Of a stretch of DNA of 23,717 bases, positions 23,115 to 23,717 are shown in pieces. Origin of the DNA: Candidatus Aerophobota bacterium. Its GTDB lineage: Bacteria > Aerophobota > Aerophobia > Aerophobales > B3-G15. Location: contig JAUWZM010000040.1 in the NCBI GenBank assembly GCA_030615365.1, positions 1-23,717 on the forward strand, given 5' to 3'. Positions within the stretch are counted from its first letter, which is position 1; the number at the start of each line of letters is the position of its first letter. The notes under the pieces were generated by a model. The model made no database searches. It saw only the letters and a list, made by a program, of their open reading frames with translations, and was not told where the DNA came from. A program made the position numbers and the translations under genes.

Positions 23115-23150
23115 GGGCAGTTGCGAACGAAGTGAGCAACCGTTTGTCCC
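23115..23150. repeat. Second hairpin in the mannosidase upstream cluster
   Basis: GTTGC (23120-23124) and GCAAC (23136-23140) enclose GAACGAAGTGA, with an outer GGG/CCC pair (23115-23117 and 23148-23150). It abuts the REPIN-like element at 23160. Confidence 0.4.
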
Positions 23151-23159
23151 TATTTTAGT

Positions 23160-23244
23160 TTTTCTAAAATTCTTGCTTTCTCTGGCAATTGTAGTTGCCC
23201 AATTCATTGGGCGAATTTAATGCGCCGATAAATCGGCGAGCTAC
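23160..23244 (-). repeat. REPIN-like 85-bp element, copy 2
   Basis: This is the reverse complement of 9414-9498 at 79 of 85 positions. Its two palindromes are GCCCAATTCATTGGGC and GCCGATAAATCGGC, both cleaner than in copy 1. The substitutions include the compensating kind (GCTGAT..ATCGGC in copy 1, GCCGAT..ATCGGC here), so the stems look selected. It lies between the thioesterase and mannosidase genes. Confidence 0.7.
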
Positions 23245-23276
23245 AAGAGATTACAGAGCCTGTTCTAATCCTATCC

Positions 23277-23322
23277 GAGATTGCTTTGTCGCTATCGCTC
23301 CTTGCAATGGCGAGCAAGGAGC
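23277..23322. repeat. GAGATTGCTT..CGCAATG-type repeat with a 9-bp stem
   Basis: GAGATTGCTTTGTCGCTATCG then CTCCTTGCAATGGCG resembles the widespread intergenic GAGATTGCTTCGTCGC..CTCGCAATGACG repeat style. Its second half forms a perfect stem GCTCCTTGC (23297-23305) / GCAAGGAGC (23314-23322), followed on the plus strand by CTCGCATTTTTT. The T-run would make it terminator-like only for rightward transcription, where no gene is present. The remaining 23341-23422 shows nothing further. Confidence 0.5.
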
Positions 23323-23422
23323 CTCGCATTTTTTAGGAAAACCTACCTGTTACAAAGAGATTTCAATTCATTTTATCATTTCTTTTCTAAAAGTTTGATA
23401 AATGCAAGCTATTTGTTCTATG

Positions 23423-23717
23423 TCAGCGAGGGGACTTCATTGGATGCTTCCTGTACACTATACCCTGGGCCCGGGCTATAAGCTGATGAGAAGAATTTTC
23501 TACTTTTATCTGGTAAAGTCCAATTCTGGAGGTGAGATATTCCTCTTTCGCCTCAGCTATAAGAATATCTTCCACGGAGGGTGGTCTCACATAATTTATA
23601 TTCATTTGAAGAGCAAGAGAGGTCACCCCTCCTGAATTAGATGCCACAGCAAAAGCCTGATCTGCCAGAGAAAAGATTAGCCCACCATGGATATAGCCTG
23701 AAAAGTTTAGAAAATTC
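23423..23717 (-). CDS. PaaI-type hotdog thioesterase (partial, start off the right edge)
   Basis: The frame is open to the window edge and ends at a TGA at 23423. The visible 97 residues read NFSGYIHGGLIFSLADQAFAV..., where HGGLIFSLAD is the hallmark of PaaI/4HBT hotdog thioesterases. Then come SLALQMNINYVRPPS and a beta strand ending VYRK, as in family members of about 130-140 residues, so roughly 35 residues lie outside. Such enzymes hydrolyse acyl- or phenylacetyl-CoA thioesters. An ATG at 23647 is internal and not the real start. The next gene on this strand is the mannosidase, 403 bp away across a repeat cluster. Confidence 0.88.
   Translation of the reverse strand, partial: NFLNFSGYIHGGLIFSLADQAFAVASNSGGVTSLALQMNINYVRPPSVEDILIAEAKEEYLTSRIGLYQIKVENSSHQLIARAQGIVYRKHPMKSPR

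Overview
This 23.7 kb window comes from the chromosome of an anaerobic, AT-leaning bacterium. The genes have bacterial Shine-Dalgarno sites (GGAGG type) and there are several sigma-70-like promoters (TTGACA/TATAAT spaced 17-18). Its genes include desulfoferrodoxin, an aldehyde:ferredoxin oxidoreductase, a polyferredoxin and a B12/radical SAM protein, which fits strict anaerobic metabolism. The 1436-residue exported protein ends in a FlgD/Por-like C-terminal domain of the kind common in uncultivated phyla. TGA is used as a stop, so the standard code applies. I cannot name the phylum from the sequence.

Layout: (1) 1-160 is a divergent intergenic region. It holds the start of a minus-strand gene running off the left edge, whose ribosome binding site lies inside a large inverted repeat. 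(2) 161-4471 encodes a giant exported protein: HExxH metalloprotease-like domain, VWA domain, Ig-like domains and a C-terminal sorting-type domain. (3) 4472-4982 is repeat-rich non-coding DNA. (4) 4983-9172, all minus strand, holds an ECF sigma factor, a three-TM membrane protein overlapping it by 4 nt, a small exported LTxxQ protein with a Cys/His tail, and a two-gene unit of an exported 221-aa protein and a membrane polyferredoxin. (5) 9517-11476, plus strand, holds a radical SAM protein and desulfoferrodoxin. (6) 11695-13693, minus strand, holds an Eis-like acetyltransferase, a decayed MGMT-family gene and a DUF3795-like Cys-rich protein. (7) 14245-18084 holds TrpB2-type tryptophan synthase beta with a long structured leader, and a tungsten-type AOR. 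(8) 18374-18815 holds a nitrilase-family C-terminal fragment and what looks like an IS21-type end. (9) 18920-23717, minus strand, holds an aldo/keto reductase, a GH38 alpha-mannosidase and a partial PaaI-type thioesterase.

The most interesting system is an apparent ECF sigma regulon. The same two-part promoter, TGAAATAAA then TGTATTA with 16-17 bp between TGAAAT and TGTATTA, occurs in front of the sigma factor gene, the small exported protein and the exported-protein/polyferredoxin unit. These genes therefore look like one cell-envelope response circuit with self-activation, a membrane partner and extracytoplasmic effectors.

The second theme is intergenic repeats: a REPIN-like element bounded by GTAG/CTAC in three places (two copies about 93% identical over 85 bp, in opposite orientation), a 220-bp MITE-like element with a 4-5 bp target duplication, a 33-bp repeat next to a RAYT-like sequence, and several hairpin repeats crowded upstream of the mannosidase. 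No tRNA, rRNA or CRISPR array was seen.
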